Assembly: GCA_022376515.1 (NCBI GenBank)
Contig: WTXI01000130.1
Coordinates: 40,056 to 104,055, forward strand
Length of the DNA stretch: 64,000 nt
Direction: 5' to 3'
Source of the DNA: Lactifluus volemus
Lineage: Eukaryota; Basidiomycota; Agaricomycetes; Russulales; Russulaceae
Part shown: piece after piece, positions 45,977 to 58,700 of the stretch
Position numbering within the stretch: position 1 is the stretch's first letter
Layout of the letters: every line of letters begins with the position of its first letter
The notes under the pieces: model-generated
The model's input: only the letters and a program-made list of their open reading frames with translations
What the model was told of the DNA's origin: nothing
Databases searched by the model: none
Translations under genes and position numbers: made by a program

Positions 45977-46178
45977 CGGCTGCTCGATCTTGGCGTGCAC
46001 GAGGCAGGGTGGTGCCATGTGCTCTGTGGGACTAAGTACACTAAAATAGGGGTTCTGGTGCGAAAAATGAGATGGTATCGTAATGAACGGCTATGGGCGG
46101 CCGCCCCCGCCGCGGGCGTTGGCGATCCCGTCTCAGGGCCCCATCGCGCTGCACGCCGTTCTCGGCTGTCAGCCTTCC
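45977..46178 (-). mobile_element. Degenerate Copia-type LTR remnant
   Basis: The reverse complement of the Copia LTR can be followed through this stretch: CTGCTCGATCTTGGCGTGCA, then CCATGTGCTC, GATGGTATCGTAATGAA, GGGCGTTGGCGATCCCGTC and CCGTTCTCGGCTGTCAGCC. There is an internal gap and many changes. It is an old relative of the element at 35434-40757, sitting between the two duplicated esterase units. Confidence 0.7.
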
Positions 46179-46200
46179 TCCTTAGTAAGTTACTACAGTA

Positions 46201-49200
46201 CTGTAGTAGTATAATGCATCCGAGTCGCCAGTGATGACCGGTGCTAATTCTGGGCCGGATTAATCCTTACTGAACATTCTACACTATGATAATGCGCCCG
46301 CAAATATTAGGCCTGAGAGTTGTGCTTGGCCTTATTCAAGTCGGAAGTGACCTTGGAGTAGTCAACTGCACGTGTTCGGTGTCCTGGCGAGGCACATCTG
46401 GGCATGCCATTATCGTAGCCCTAGCCTTAGCCTCCATTTCAAGTTCGTGTTACACCAAATCACAACATAAGCCGTTGGGAAAAACAGAAAACAGAGTTGA
46501 GATTTCAAGAAATCCAGTATTTATACGAGTACGAATACGCATTATAATAAACTGACCTCCATCAAGCCACGGAACATAACTTACTGCTACCGTCGAACAA
46601 CCGGTAGGGATCCCGCACCCCTTAGATCGGATACAGCAACGACATATTCCCACGAAGCTCAAAGGATCTGTGCGATAATTATCGTCACCAATGACCACGG
46701 GGAAAAGCGTGCTGTCTTGGAAGATGACTGCCTTGGGGTTCCGAGGGTCCCACTTAGGCCATGGGATCCCGAGGCCAAGGTCGCCGTTGGGGTCGAGGTT
46801 ATTGGTGAAATGGATAACGTAGTCCCTTAATTCTCCAGGCCCGAATGAGTCAACGAGGTCGGTCGCGTGGGCCTGAAAGCGGGGCATCAGCCGTTTTCGG
46901 TACACCGAAGGGTTTGGAAACTCCACCCACACTTCCGATGAAAGGGATCTCCTTGGTACGCTTATAGACTTTGAAAGGTTATTAGCGGCCGGTAGCACAA
47001 TCTCACATCACTGAAGACATACCAAATCCCCATGAGTTCTGTTTCGTGGCCCTATGATTCAAGAACAACCGACGCGGGCCGTGGAACACGAAATCACCCT
47101 GAAGAGCAGCAGTACGTTTGAATTGTGCACCTAGCAATCATGATTATTAATAACTTCGTTTTATACCACCTCAAACGACGACCGTACTAAGTGCATTCCT
47201 GAGCCCGGTATCGAAGGGACTGCCAGCCCTTTGGTCATCCGGATAGTACTTGAGGAGAAGGTCTATTTCTGAGTCTTTGGCTCTGGGCATCATGTAAAGC
47301 TTGAGGTATTCCTTCAAATCCGCGGTGGTCCTATGAGAGCCATCAGGCCGGACTTATAGATTACCGACCGCCGCTTTCCACTCACGAGATATTAATGGTA
47401 GAAACTGAGAATAAGGTGCCCTCATCGTCACAGTTCCCTGGGTTGTAAATCAACTTTTGTTCTAAACTGCGACATCTGAACACACCTGTGATCATGGGAA
47501 CATTGGATACGTGGCCGCGTATGACAGAATGTTGAGGAGGCTCCGTCAGGAACACCCCATCGACACGAGGCAACCAGGCCAGCACGAGTCCCTGCGGGGG
47601 GCGAATGCGCCAAACCATTCAAGGAAGGTATGAAAATTGCTCTTACCTGGTACGCAAAGAAGTTTGGTGACTCGTCCATCGCTTTCTTGAATGTATTATA
47701 CGGAACTTCTCGGAGACAGTTCAAGGTATCGCTGGAGCCCTTACAGCCTGTCTTTTCAACCATCAAGTCAAAATACTGTTGACCGTGTTCGATGTCGCCC
47801 ACAGGGATTGGTCCCCCAGACTGCATGATGGCGCCACGGAACAACCCCTGTTGATTTCCGTTGTTCGTCAGCATGTGCAAGGCCACCGAAATCGCGCCCG
47901 CGCTTTCTCCCCAGCTGCTCACATGTAAGTTGATGCGGCGGAGTGTGATAAGGGTGACTCACATCGTCACTTTCGTGGGGTCACCACCGAACTCAGAGAT
48001 GTAAGTTTGCACCCACCGCAACGCGAGGCGCTCTTGGAGGATATGAGCGAATAAGCCTGGGTAAGAGTGCGAACGACTTACGATCTTGAAGGCCCAGATT
48101 CCCGACCTTCGCATTTTTAACTTCTTTTCCGGGCATGAATCCAAAAGCTACCAGAGTAGAACATCAGGAATTGAGCACACCGAGGGGACGTCACTCAGCA
48201 TACCAGAGAGACTGACAAAGATTTCAGGGAAGCGTCCGACACATGAACGAAGAATCTTACCGGTAGTTCATGCTGACATACACAACCGGCTGCTTGAGAT
48301 CGAGAGACCGAGAGACAATGCTCCCGCCATCATACCTGCGAAGATCAATCTTGAGCTGCTGAGCGGTGTTATAGGAGACAGAGTGGGGACATACGTGGCG
48401 GTTCCACCAATTTCAAACCCACCCCCGAAAATCCACTTGAATCAGAATGTACTTGAATATGACAGCATGTTGAGGGTAAGAAAGAACGTACGACAACAAC
48501 CGGAAGCTTGGAGCCGGGATTTGCATCTGTCGGCTTCACAACATTTATGGTTAAACCTTAATTATAGAATCGCTTAGCTCGGGCCGGAGGGAGGTGACAT
48601 ATCCCTCACAGTCCTCATCTGCCGGCGTTATGCCCTCGTACAGTCGGTTCACAACCCTCCCGACGGCTTTGACCACTTGCGAGTCGAGCCCGTTTGGAAG
48701 GGTCATAGGCTGTTGTGGGCATGACTTTCCAAATGCCTGAGCGTAATGCACGCCCTGATATGGCGGAAGCGGTTGAGGCTGTCGTAGACGCAAATCACCG
48801 ATACTGTGTACAGGGTTTACCGAAAGTTACGTCGAAGACACTGAGCAAATACTCACGGCGGTTTTGCGAAAGGAATTCCCAGGAAGTGGTCGGTTGCTCC
48901 CTTTCGCACGCCAACAAAGTTCGCATCGTCGAGATGAACTTCTGGGGTGGGGGCCGATTCAAGTTGCGATGCCGATTCGCCGTCGCACATCAGATCTGTG
49001 AGCACATGAGCGGTGGAGTCTTGTACCATGAATGGCTCCATAGGCGAGGCAAGAGCGGAGAGTACCCGCCCCGCCAACAGGGCCAAAGTTGCGCGTTTTG
49101 CTAGCATGGTGAACGAGATCCCTCTTCGAGACAATGCGTAGGGGAGCTTCGAGAGGTGATTTAGGATTATATGCTCCCAGATTGACACAAAGAACGAACT

Positions 49201-49304
49201 TGAAAACGAGGGTCTGCATAGTATCCGGAAGGCAGAACACATTCAACTCGGAACAGGTTTGGCAATAATTCGGTTCATGGTATGTACCAGGAACATTACT
49301 ATAG
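46201..49304. repeat. Tandem duplication, unit 2 (contains CE5)
   Basis: Direct copy of 42536-45557. A perfect 16-bp palindrome (ACTACAGTACTGTAGT, 46192-46207) overlaps its left edge; a related CTACAGTAGTAG sequence is at the edge of unit 1. Confidence 0.85.
46450..49107 (-). CDS. Type-B carboxylesterase CE5, C-terminal tail frameshifted
   Basis: Start ATG 49107 with signal peptide (MLAKRATLALLAGRVLSALA). Exons join in frame: FLGIPFAKPP, IGDLRLRQP, WIFGGGFEIGGTAT, microexon 48204-48211, EFGGDPTKVT, WGESAGAIS (about 47895-47915), GNCDDEGTLF acid (about 47418-47445). A 57-base intron then precedes the AHATDLVDSFG catalytic-His segment (about 46835-46870). All three catalytic residues are present. 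Near 46649 one base is missing relative to CE4, so the normal ending (about 46623) is lost and the frame runs on for about 50 more residues to 46450. This may or may not impair the enzyme. The N-terminal region after the signal peptide is longer than in CE1-CE3. Confidence 0.68.
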
Positions 49305-51009
49305 GCTCTTAGGTTAACCACGAAATGCGAGATAGTCTGGATCGTTGCCCTGAATTTTTGGCGTGATTATTGAGCAAGTTGTCAACCGTTCAGTAACTTG
49401 CTCAATGACAAGCCGCCTGGCGGAGTATTATGGAAGATGTGGCAAAATCCAGCATTCCTGGGGCCGAAGAAGCACGCTCGAAGCCTTTTAGAGACCTCAG
49501 TCTCCGTGATTGTCAGGATCAGGTATTGTCGATCCAATGGTGATCCTGGTCGGGACAGAACCGTCATAGTAAGAAGCGCGCGGGAGCTGATTATATCACG
49601 CGATCACGAGTTGTAGGTTTACTGCACTGTAGTAGGAACCTGTCACTTCTGTGCTGTTTCTCATCCCCAGTGAAGCGGATTTCGTCATACTCTGTGCACC
49701 TATATAGAGTGATTAAAGCGCTGGGTGGGGATGGTGATTCATCGGGATGTAATCTTCGTGGGGCCATGATATCCAGGAGAGAATTCAGCAATGCGTTCTT
49801 GTTTGCTGCGCAGCATCTGAGTTTGATCCTATATGTGTAAGGTGAGTAAAGGCTGATGATCTGCTGCATAGAAAAAACCACAATGGACTTTGTGATGAAG
49901 GCCTCGACCCTAGCTTGACTCTTCCCAGCATTTAAAGGTCGCAGAACACCTTTTGCAATGTGCTGGACTAACTGGACTTGTAACTACTCCCATCCAGCGC
50001 CAACGCGACGTTGACGACAGACCTTCAAGAGATGGAAGAAACTTTGTACATCGAGGGTCCTGTATCCTGAGGCGCACGTCAATGGAAGTCACATTTCGAT
50101 TCGCTACAGTATTCGCCCCATTGCGTCATCCCTCACAAGCGCGCGATCTGTCCCCGTGACGTTTGAAAAGTCCCACGTTTCCCGAAATCATGTTGTACGT
50201 CGTATGCCCCCATTTGTATAGCACATTTCATTGATAACGACTAGAAATGCCTCTCAAGGATTGATAACGAGCAAAAATTCATGATCACTGGCTTCACCGT
50301 ACGTCCACAATGGGGCCGAGACTGGTTGAATATTCAATTCCATCCTTATTTTTGGCTAAATTCACTGATGGCGTTGGATGATTTGGGATACGAGTCGCTT
50401 CGTTTTCACAGTTGAAGGACAATTTAAATGCCCATGCTTCATTCGCTGTTGTTCGGTCTCTATTTCTTGTAGGCTGTTCGCCTCGAATTAGTTTCATTTG
50501 ATCTGCTTCTGCCTCAATTCTGCCCGTCATCCAAACTATCTAGGGTACCCCTCGAATGACCTGGGAGACGTTAACACATGCCTACACTATCATTGTAATC
50601 CCGATCTCCACTTGATGTAGAACCGTCTCCTGCATGCTTGATGCGCTGCCATGCTCCATTTACAAAATGGGGGTGGAGGGGTGGAGGTGCAAAGTTTATG
50701 AGTATGGATTAATGTGGCCAAAATCCCGCGTGATCCTTACGGACGCCATCATGGCCCACGTACTGCATGCGACTAGCTCTCTTTCGCCGAACTGATCTCG
50801 TCAAAACCACTGTTGGATCCCAATACTCCTTGAAACTGGTTCGGGGCGCGCTTTCAATTAGGTGTCGATATCGTGCCGTCCACTGGCAGTACCCTTGAAA
50901 TGCCTATTTCCAAGTTGTGCTGTCTTGGGGCTGGTCAGGCATAGGAATTCTTTCTTGATCAAGTATGCTTCCGGGCTGACACAAGTAAACGATATCTGCA
51001 CTGTACTTT

Positions 51010-51355
51010 GCACGCGCTCATAGATAACACGAAATGCATGCAAGAAACTTCGGACAAAAGAACTGAAGAACGTGATTGACAAATCTCGAACACGCTTGAT
51101 TGCTGAGACATGTTTTAGTACAATCACATATTTGCTTTGCGTATTTGTCAAGACCGGCGGCTTTGCTAGGCCCGAGCCACGTGCTCAGAGTGCTTATTGG
51201 GAATGCGTTCCACTCACTCTGTTGAAGGATTAGCGCTACGTCACACATGATGCTGTCAATGACTACAGCCAAGTTAAGCAGGCAATTGTTCATCCCATCT
51301 TGAAGGTGGCAACATTCAAAAAATGATTCCGCAACCATAAATGGCAACATACATT
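51010..51355. repeat. Diverged direct repeat, copy A
   Basis: Matches 52140-52575 with many indels. Both copies show fragments of a common reading frame (for example SSDKRTE) interrupted by stops, so this may be the remains of a duplicated coding segment of unknown type. Confidence 0.6.
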
Positions 51356-52139
51356 ATTTCTCACGCATGTGCCAGTGGGATGGGACAGCTGATCGGTACG
51401 GAAATGCCGAACATCTCAAATGAATTACAAGCCCGAATGGTCGGACGTTGTCGCCCGCGGCGTCACGGTAAACCCGTATTCGCGGACGAAACGCCAAGGC
51501 GGAAAGCCTCGAGAAACTCGTGAGGTAAATGTGTGAGTAGAACCGGTGGCATGCTAAAAAAACGGGGAGAAAGCTGGCCCGAACCCAACTGAACAAGAAG
51601 CATACAGGGGAGATTACGCGGCTCGTATTCCACTGTCTGTGACAACCCCGCAAACAAGTACTCCATAGCACCCCAGAAAGTAACACCAGGCACAACCATG
51701 TTGATAAGGTCGTGGAGACGATGCATGCAACCCGAGCTTCAGCCAACAAAATGTTCGCCAAATGGTTCGTCCGTCTTCTACGCCATCCGCGCTGTACGTG
51801 CCCTTCCTCAATCTCAAGATCTCAAACACCAAGCGCCGCATCGCCTGCTACTAGTGCGGTCACGGGCGTCCCAACCATCACGCCGGCGACACCTGTGGCA
51901 AGTCCAGTGGCCGGGTGGCCCCTCGCAAATACCACTACCACCAGTGCCAACCTGGCGTCCGAGCGAAATCTGTTGGGCATCCAGAGATCACAGTACTCAG
52001 TCTCCGTGATTGCCAGCGCGACGTGTGGTCGGTCCAATGCTGATTGGTCGGGACAGAACCGTGAACTGGTTTAGAAGTCTGATTATATAATCGTTCACGA
52101 GTTGTATCAACTGCGAATGTTGTTGACCTTGAAGAACAT

Positions 52140-52575
52140 TATTGTACAGTATATCCACGCGCTCATAGATAACACGAAATCCATGGAAGAAAGTTCGGAC
52201 AAAAGAACTGAAGGATTTGGTTGACGAATCTCGAACAAGGCTTGCTGAGACGTGCGGAATGTCTCAGTTGACCCAGCTCTACAATCACGTATTGTCAAGA
52301 TGGGAATGGGCTTTGTTATGTGTCGAAGAATGTTGGCCGATTAGGCCGATCATTAGGCCCGAGCCGCGCTTAGACTCGTAACTCAAATCGGAACGCGTTC
52401 CACTCATTCTGTTGAAGGATTAGCGCTACGTCACTCATGATGCTGTCAAAGACTGCAGCGAAGTTAAGCAGGCAACACGTTCGTGCTGGTCATCATTGTT
52501 CATCACACCTCGGAGACACTAGCAACATTCAACAAGTGATTGATAGTAATTCCGCAACTGTAAATGGCCCATTGC
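52140..52575. repeat. Diverged direct repeat, copy B
   Basis: Second copy of 51010-51355, longer by insertions, ending about 80 bases before the right Gypsy element. Confidence 0.6.
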
Positions 52576-52657
52576 GCTCAACCATGCTATGTCACACGCC
52601 ATATTTCAGACTCTGATTGGCTGTTCAAGTTCTGTCAGAGCGCGAGCGCTAAGCTTT

Positions 52658-53541
52658 TGTAAGACTTCCGTACGCGAGTAGTCTCGAGCGTTAGGAAGTC
52701 TGTAGTAGTTTAGATTAGATGAATAGATATGATTTGGACTTGAAAACCCCTTAAGAGCACTACACAACTGAACCAGCCAAAACTGCGATTCTTTATTGTG
52801 AATACTTCGTAAAAGGGTAAGTCTGCCTTCCATCAGGGAAGGCAGGCGACATAAATACATGTTCTACTACCCTAGATCTACAATGATCTTAGTCCGATCT
52901 GTCGCGATCAAGAGGATCGCGACGTGTTTCACTTACTTATGAAACATCTTTGTAATCGCGCGGTTTTCACGCGCCTCAGTGATCTAGGGTACTTAATATA
53001 TTTGTTGCAGGTCGCCCCATCGGGGTGCACTACTATAATCAATGTGCAGCGCTCGCAGGGTGTCGCAGCGTTGCTTAATTGCTTGTTATCTAGGCGGACC
53101 GGGCCGGCTGTGTCATTTGGCGCGAGACGCGACTAAGCTCTCGGATCGGACCGCCCCGTGCCGTTGGCACGACAATCTTTAAAAGCGATATCCTTTATCG
53201 CTTTGTCATATATCAATAAGATCTTAGATCATGTTTCATATGAGGCACTCTTGTTTCAGTGTGCATAGGAATTTATATCTTAATTGTGAGGCCTGACTAC
53301 CTCACGTTCATATTCTCTCTGGCTCAAGCTCGGTATGAGCTCGAGCTGGTCCGGGGGAGCCGCTCACGCGACTTCTGACAGGCTGACGCGTCATGCGACG
53401 CCAGCCTCGAGCCGGCCCGTGTTATACAGATTGCTTAGGATCTTCGATCCTAAGCAGTACTTCATCTCAATGCTTCACACGGGTATTTAATAGATCAGAT
53501 GTGACTTTAGTTAATATGGCGTCCATTTGGGGCGCCTTACA
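52658..53541 (-). repeat. 3' LTR of right Gypsy element
   Basis: 884 bp, the same length and ends as 6788-7671. It has the same set of hairpins; some substitutions relative to the left copy fall in loops or stems (for example ATGCGTCAG versus ACGCGTCAG). Confidence 0.95.
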
Positions 53542-53584
53542 CCCTCCCCCACAAGAATAGACTCAGGGGTCAATTGATGTGTGA

Positions 53585-53776
53585 TCAGGGCTGAGTGATA
53601 ACATTGCCGATGATATCATCGACGCAAAATAGGTAGTGCGTTTGTAACGCGACAGTGAGTACAAAGATAAGATAGGAAAATGAAGGCACGGTCTGAGGCA
53701 AGTATCCCCGGGATAGGCTGATTCTTTCGATCGCACTATCCCGGGCCCATGCTAATATTATCATCATCCCATCCAT
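53585..53776 (-). CDS. Small overlapping ORF with hydrophobic segment (right copy)
   Basis: Identical 63-residue protein to 6553-6744, overlapping the 3' end of ORF3. Uncertain coding status. Confidence 0.3.
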   Translation of the reverse strand: MDGMMIILAWARDSAIERISLSRGYLPQTVPSFSYLIFVLTVALQTHYLFCVDDIIGNVITQP

Positions 53777-55520
53777 TGTGGGTAGTTTCTTCTTCGTCTG
53801 GGTGGTCGATATGAGTGTACGCGAAATCAGGTGGGGTCATTGGACGTGTGATGTCCGCTGTCTCCTCGCGCGATGCGGGCTGTAAGCTTCGCGCCTCCCG
53901 GGACTGCTCGAGGGCCGGATTGTAGTTGCCCGGAGCGTCCATATGCACCGACTTTAAGATGAATTCGGGGTGGTCTGTGATACACTGGCGTGCAAGGTCT
54001 CTTGCCTGCTTCAAGATCGGTGCGCGCGCACTGTCGGGGTGATCAGACAGCGACATTTCAATGTATGCAGTGGCCCAGGGGCGCCACTGCTCCGCTTCTT
54101 CGGGGGGAACTCCGTTCCAAGCCAGAAATCTGGCCACTGATCTAATGCCTAGCTTAGGAGCAGTGCCGAACACTTCCTCTTCGTATGGTTCGGAGCGGCG
54201 GGTTTGGTGAATGAGCAGCCGCTCCTGGGTTATCAACTGCTCATACCTTTGCGGTACTCCGAGGAGTGCCGCGGCCACGCTCAGGAAGTGGGTCCGGAGT
54301 GGGCCCTTGTGTATTGCGGAACCGTTGAAGTTCCGGGGCAAGAAAATCAAGAGTGCGCGAGTGCCCTCTATGTGTGCGGTCTGAAAACCCTTTCCGACAA
54401 AGGGGATGCCTGTGTATCGGAAGTGCGGGTCCGCGGAATGTTTCCGGTACAGCCAACGCTTCCAGATGTTTATGTGGGTAGTCGGCATGGGTTCCCGGCG
54501 ATCTGCGGGACTGGCGTGCATTTGTAGATTGTCCCATCGCTCAAGGGCACGGCTATGGAGTGTGCCGCGCAATTCTGGGGGCGTGAGGCGGATGCGTTCT
54601 GCATAGCCCCTTGCGAATCCGGTCCTTTCAGGTGTGTTTAGGAGTGTGTCCACCTCTGATTGTGTGCGCGGGTCTTTAACAGGTGAAATTAATACACCGT
54701 TCCTCCCCCCCAAGACCAGGCCCACTAGTGGTATTCTGCCGCCAGCTTTGCGTGCGGCGATGGCCCCAGGAGCGTAGAATGTCCCGGACCAGACCAGAGT
54801 GGTCTGGAAATTCGGCACACCATCCGGAGTCATGGATCCGGTGGCATACACATAGCGCGAGTAGGCGTTAAAATCTAGCTGCCCGTCCGGGAAGGCGGGA
54901 ATGTCATCATTCGGTGCGCACAGAGAGTTGTCTGGGCGGCACAGGATTATGGGTAACAGTGCGGGAAACCCGGGCGGAGAAGAGGGGGTGATTGGATCCT
55001 GTGCAGGTGTGAGTGTGGGTGCGGCGATCGGCGAGCCCGGAGGTCCGCGCAGTTGTATCCGCGACAGCAGTTGCGGCGGGGCAGAGACCGGGCGGGGGGT
55101 CTCGCAACCTCCGATCGTCAATTCCGAATGCACCGAAGTGCATGGCGATGGATCTCGCCTCGGGAGTTTGCGCGGCCGTTCCCCCTGAGAGTTTGCCATC
55201 TGCTCAGTCAGCTCAGTAACTTGGGCGATCGCTCGATCTTTCTGTTTATTGCACTCTTGCAATGTAAGGTTCAGAGTGTGCACTTGGTCGCGCAATTCCA
55301 CAATGGACGCGAGAAGTGAATCGCGCTCGTCAATAATGCTGCCGATGATGGCGGTGTTGCGCGCGCGTTCCGCTTCCTCAAGAGACGGTTCCCCAGCCGC
55401 GATGTGCTCCAGGTAGTGGACTGTCCAGTGGGTGCACGTCTCACATGTGCGTGGCTCGTGTGTGATAATGTGGAATCGCGGGTTATGGCACCAGCTCGTC
55501 GCTGGTTGTTCATCCGACAT
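53736..55520 (-). CDS. Extra ORF (ORF3) of right Gypsy element, unknown function
   Basis: 594 codons from the first ATG (55520), protein identical to the left copy. It shows the same Cys/His cluster, coiled coil, Pro-rich linker and globular domain. It lies 264 bases after the pol stop on the same strand. No known domain recognised. Confidence 0.8.
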   Translation of the reverse strand: MSDEQPATSWCHNPRFHIITHEPRTCETCTHWTVHYLEHIAAGEPSLEEAERARNTAIIGSIIDERDSLLASIVELRDQVHTLNLTLQECNKQKDRAIAQVTELTEQMANSQGERPRKLPRRDPSPCTSVHSELTIGGCETPRPVSAPPQLLSRIQLRGPPGSPIAAPTLTPAQDPITPSSPPGFPALLPIILCRPDNSLCAPNDDIPAFPDGQLDFNAYSRYVYATGSMTPDGVPNFQTTLVWSGTFYAPGAIAARKAGGRIPLVGLVLGGRNGVLISPVKDPRTQSEVDTLLNTPERTGFARGYAERIRLTPPELRGTLHSRALERWDNLQMHASPADRREPMPTTHINIWKRWLYRKHSADPHFRYTGIPFVGKGFQTAHIEGTRALLIFLPRNFNGSAIHKGPLRTHFLSVAAALLGVPQRYEQLITQERLLIHQTRRSEPYEEEVFGTAPKLGIRSVARFLAWNGVPPEEAEQWRPWATAYIEMSLSDHPDSARAPILKQARDLARQCITDHPEFILKSVHMDAPGNYNPALEQSREARSLQPASREETADITRPMTPPDFAYTHIDHPDEEETTHNGWDDDNISMGPG

Positions 55521-55784
55521 CGGATGCGATAAGGTCGCAGCGATGCGGCGAGACAATATCTGTGTGGTCCCAGTGGGTACCGGGATTCGCAAGGTCCGAT
55601 CAAGAGTCCCTGCGATGTTTTAAGAACGGTCGCCAGTCCGCACTTCGGACATGTTATCTGTCGCGTATAGATCGACCCCGTTTCATAGCGGGGTAGGTGC
55701 CTTAATTAATTAGTTTCGCGATCGCCGAGGCGGTCACTTCTCATAGATGTAGATATGTTCGGTTATGTATAGTGCACAAGTGCA

Positions 55785-58700
55785 TCAAGCTTTCGATGCA
55801 TGGCGGGGTAGATCCAGTGGATCTACCACCCCCATCAGCTCTAGATAATCGTCGAGTGCCTGTAGATCTTTGCACTCCTTGTATGGTTCCCAAGTAGTGT
55901 CGCCTAGATTCCAGCATACCTGGAAAGATAACTTATTTCTGTCCCAGTTATGGGCTAAGATCGCATCAACAAGCCACTCCTGATCATTAGGCGTGCCAAA
56001 GTCATAGAATGGGTGTGCTTCCCGATGCGGGAATAGTGCATCATCATTGGCGATGTGCGCGCGCAACCTGCTCCGATGAAATCGGTTGTGGATCCGTTGC
56101 GCCTTCAGCGTTGTGGGTAGATCTACTGAATAAGTGGACACCTCTGGGCGTGCATCAATGACCTTGAATGGGCCAATATATTTAGGCATCAGTTTCCGCG
56201 CCCGTCCTTTCGGTAGGGATAGATCTGCGGTGGAAACATAGACCAGATCTCCTGCTTCAAACTGATCATCTTGTTTACGTCTGGTGTTAGCGTAGTGTGT
56301 CTGGCGAGCTCTACTTTCAATGATAGCATCATGTGCATCAGCCAAATTCTGTAGTGCTTTGTTCACAAAGTGCTTAACCCCGGGAACCGCGCTTGGCTCT
56401 GGGCGTGCACCGGGGTTGATGCTTGGGATGTAGCCACTGTTCAGCTCGAATGGCGCGAAGCCGGATGAGCTGCTCACGGCCGAATTGATGGCAAATTCAG
56501 TCATAGGTACTTTCTCAGACCAGTCACGCTGGTCCGGGCTCACCAGTGCGCGGAGGATCTGACTGATTGATCTGATCGCGCGCTCCGATGCTCCATCCGT
56601 TTGCGGATGGAAAGATGTAGACATAAGTAATTTGGTTCCTAGTAGTTTGTGAGTCTCGCGCCAAAAGCGAGATGTGAATTTAGAGTCCCGATCTGATACA
56701 ATAGATTGCGGGAGCCCGTGCAATCGCACAATCTCCCGAACATAGATCCACGCGAGTTCGCTCGCCTTAATGGTTGTGCGGATCGGCACCAGATGCACCA
56801 TCGATGTTAAGCGGCAGATAACCACCCAGAGGTAGTTGTAGCCGCCTGAATCTGGAAATGGACCTACAAAGTCCATCGCTATTGAGTCCCAGGGCCGGAC
56901 CGGGATCGGGAGACTGTGCAATAGTCCCGGCACTTTCTGAGTGCGATCCTTGGTCGTCTGACATACTGGGCATGTTTTACAGTATAATTCCACATCCTGT
57001 CCGATGCGTGGCCACCAATAGTAGCGGCGGATATATTCCGACGTCTTTTGTGGCCCCAGGTGTCCTAACACTTGGTGTGCCTGCGTGATCACGATCTCGG
57101 TTAGGCGTCGCTTATCGCGTACGACCGCCGGAATGCACAGTACGCGATCTCCGGCTAGATTGTGTGTATACAGCAGATTATCGATGATCGTGAAGCTCTT
57201 GTAGTGTTTAATCTTCGCGAGTATCTTTGAGAACAGCGAATCTTTCTGATATCCACGTCTCACGTCTTTCATGAAGATCTTATCACCCTCGACGTGCGGC
57301 CGAAGATCTGAGTGATGATCTAATGAATCAATCACTCTGGGATCATCCTGAGAGTCGCCAGGGGGCAGATCTGTCATCTGGGGTAGGGGATCCGGTTCTT
57401 TGTGTGCAGCAAGCTCTGCCGCCTCACTCTGGCGTGGCTCGATCGCCTCTACGATCTTGCGCTTAGGCGCGAACGAGACGTCTTCATCTGGTCTTTTAGG
57501 AGTACGCCGTTGTCTCTTGGGGCGGCCGGCCGTGAGGACATCCTCACTCTGCGTGCTCATCGCGCGATTCTCTTCAAATCGATCCCATGGCAGATCTTCT
57601 CCCTCGGGATCTAGCCGAGAATCTGCGTTTACATATTGAGCCGCACTCTGCTGCTCGTCCCACAGATCACTCTCGTAGTATCGTGAGAGTGCATCCGCTA
57701 CTAGATTAGATTCCCCTTTAATATAGACGATGTCGAAATCAAATCGCGCTAGGAATTCCATCCATCGCGCCTGTCTGCTATTAAGTCGGCGTTGAGTTTT
57801 GAAGAACTCTAGTGCCTTATGATCTGTAACGATCTGGAGCTTCCGTCCTAGAAGCTTATCTTCCCATTTAAGGAGTGCCTCAAGGATCGCGATCGTTTCC
57901 ATCTCGAAAACTCTGTAATTCATCTGAGCTGAAGTGAACTTCTTCGACATGAAGCCTGCGGGGCGGCAGGTCTGCCAAGTTTCACCTTGCCCATACATCG
58001 CACCGATTCCGGACATTGATGCATCGCAAATTACCCAGATCGGGTCGACAGATAACGGGTTGATAGGTTTAAGGATCGGCGATCTACATGCGATCGCCTT
58101 AATATTCTCAAAGCATGCTTCATGCAACGGTTTCCAATAGAATGGTTGCCCATTCCGGCAGATCGCAGACAATGAACTGGTGTATGCAGTAACATCTGGC
58201 ATGAAGTGTGCCAGATACTGCACAAGTCCAAGGAATCGCTGTACATCTTTGTGATTGCGGGGTGTACGCCATTCTCGTACCTTCGCCATCTTATCGGCGT
58301 CGGCGTGCACTCCCCGATCATCTATGCGATGTCCGAGACAGTCCATGTCGCTTGAATAAAGATCGCACTTATCTCTTTCGAGATAAAGTCGATGTTTCCT
58401 TAGCGTTCTAAACACATGATCCAGATGCGCTTCATGATCTTCCAGCGTATCGCTGAAGATAAATAGATCATCTAGGTAGGCATACACATAGATTCCGATC
58501 ACATCTCGGAAGATCGCTGTCATGAGGCGTAGGAATGTGGCAGGCGCATTACAATCGCCCTGCTGCATCACGTTGCTTTCGAAGGTCCCGAAGACTGTGG
58601 AGAATGCAGTCTTGTGCACGTCTGCGGGATCAACTCGCACTTGTTCGTAGGCGTTAGATAGATCGATCTTAGATCGGTATCTCGCGCGCGCCACGTCCAT

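Larger units (their letters stand above)
49305..52652. other. Gene-poor region with diverged duplications
   Basis: No gene can be supported. Frames are short. A Ser/Thr/Pro/Ala-rich plus frame at 51712-52074 is the longest, but it has no recognised domain. Two pairs of diverged direct repeats are present: 49497-49617 with 51995-52105 (sharing TGGTCGGGACAGAACCGT) and 51010-51355 with 52140-52575 (sharing GCTCATAGATAACACGAAAT and GTTGAAGGATTAGCGCTACG). Confidence 0.5.

Noticed and set aside
46450..46998. Apparent frameshift in CE5 before the catalytic His
   Set aside because: The extra base lies in what is best read as a 57-base GT-AG intron ending CTTTCAG before the AHATDLVD segment, so the coding frame is not affected there.
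51270..51285. AAGTTAAGCAGGC resembling a 5S rRNA internal word
   Set aside because: The surrounding 120 bases do not match 5S rRNA structure, and the second copy at 52461 has the same isolated word.
51712..52074. Ser/Thr/Pro/Ala-rich 120-codon plus frame
   Set aside because: Low complexity, no domain, and its end overlaps a repeated segment. Kept only as part of the gene-poor region.
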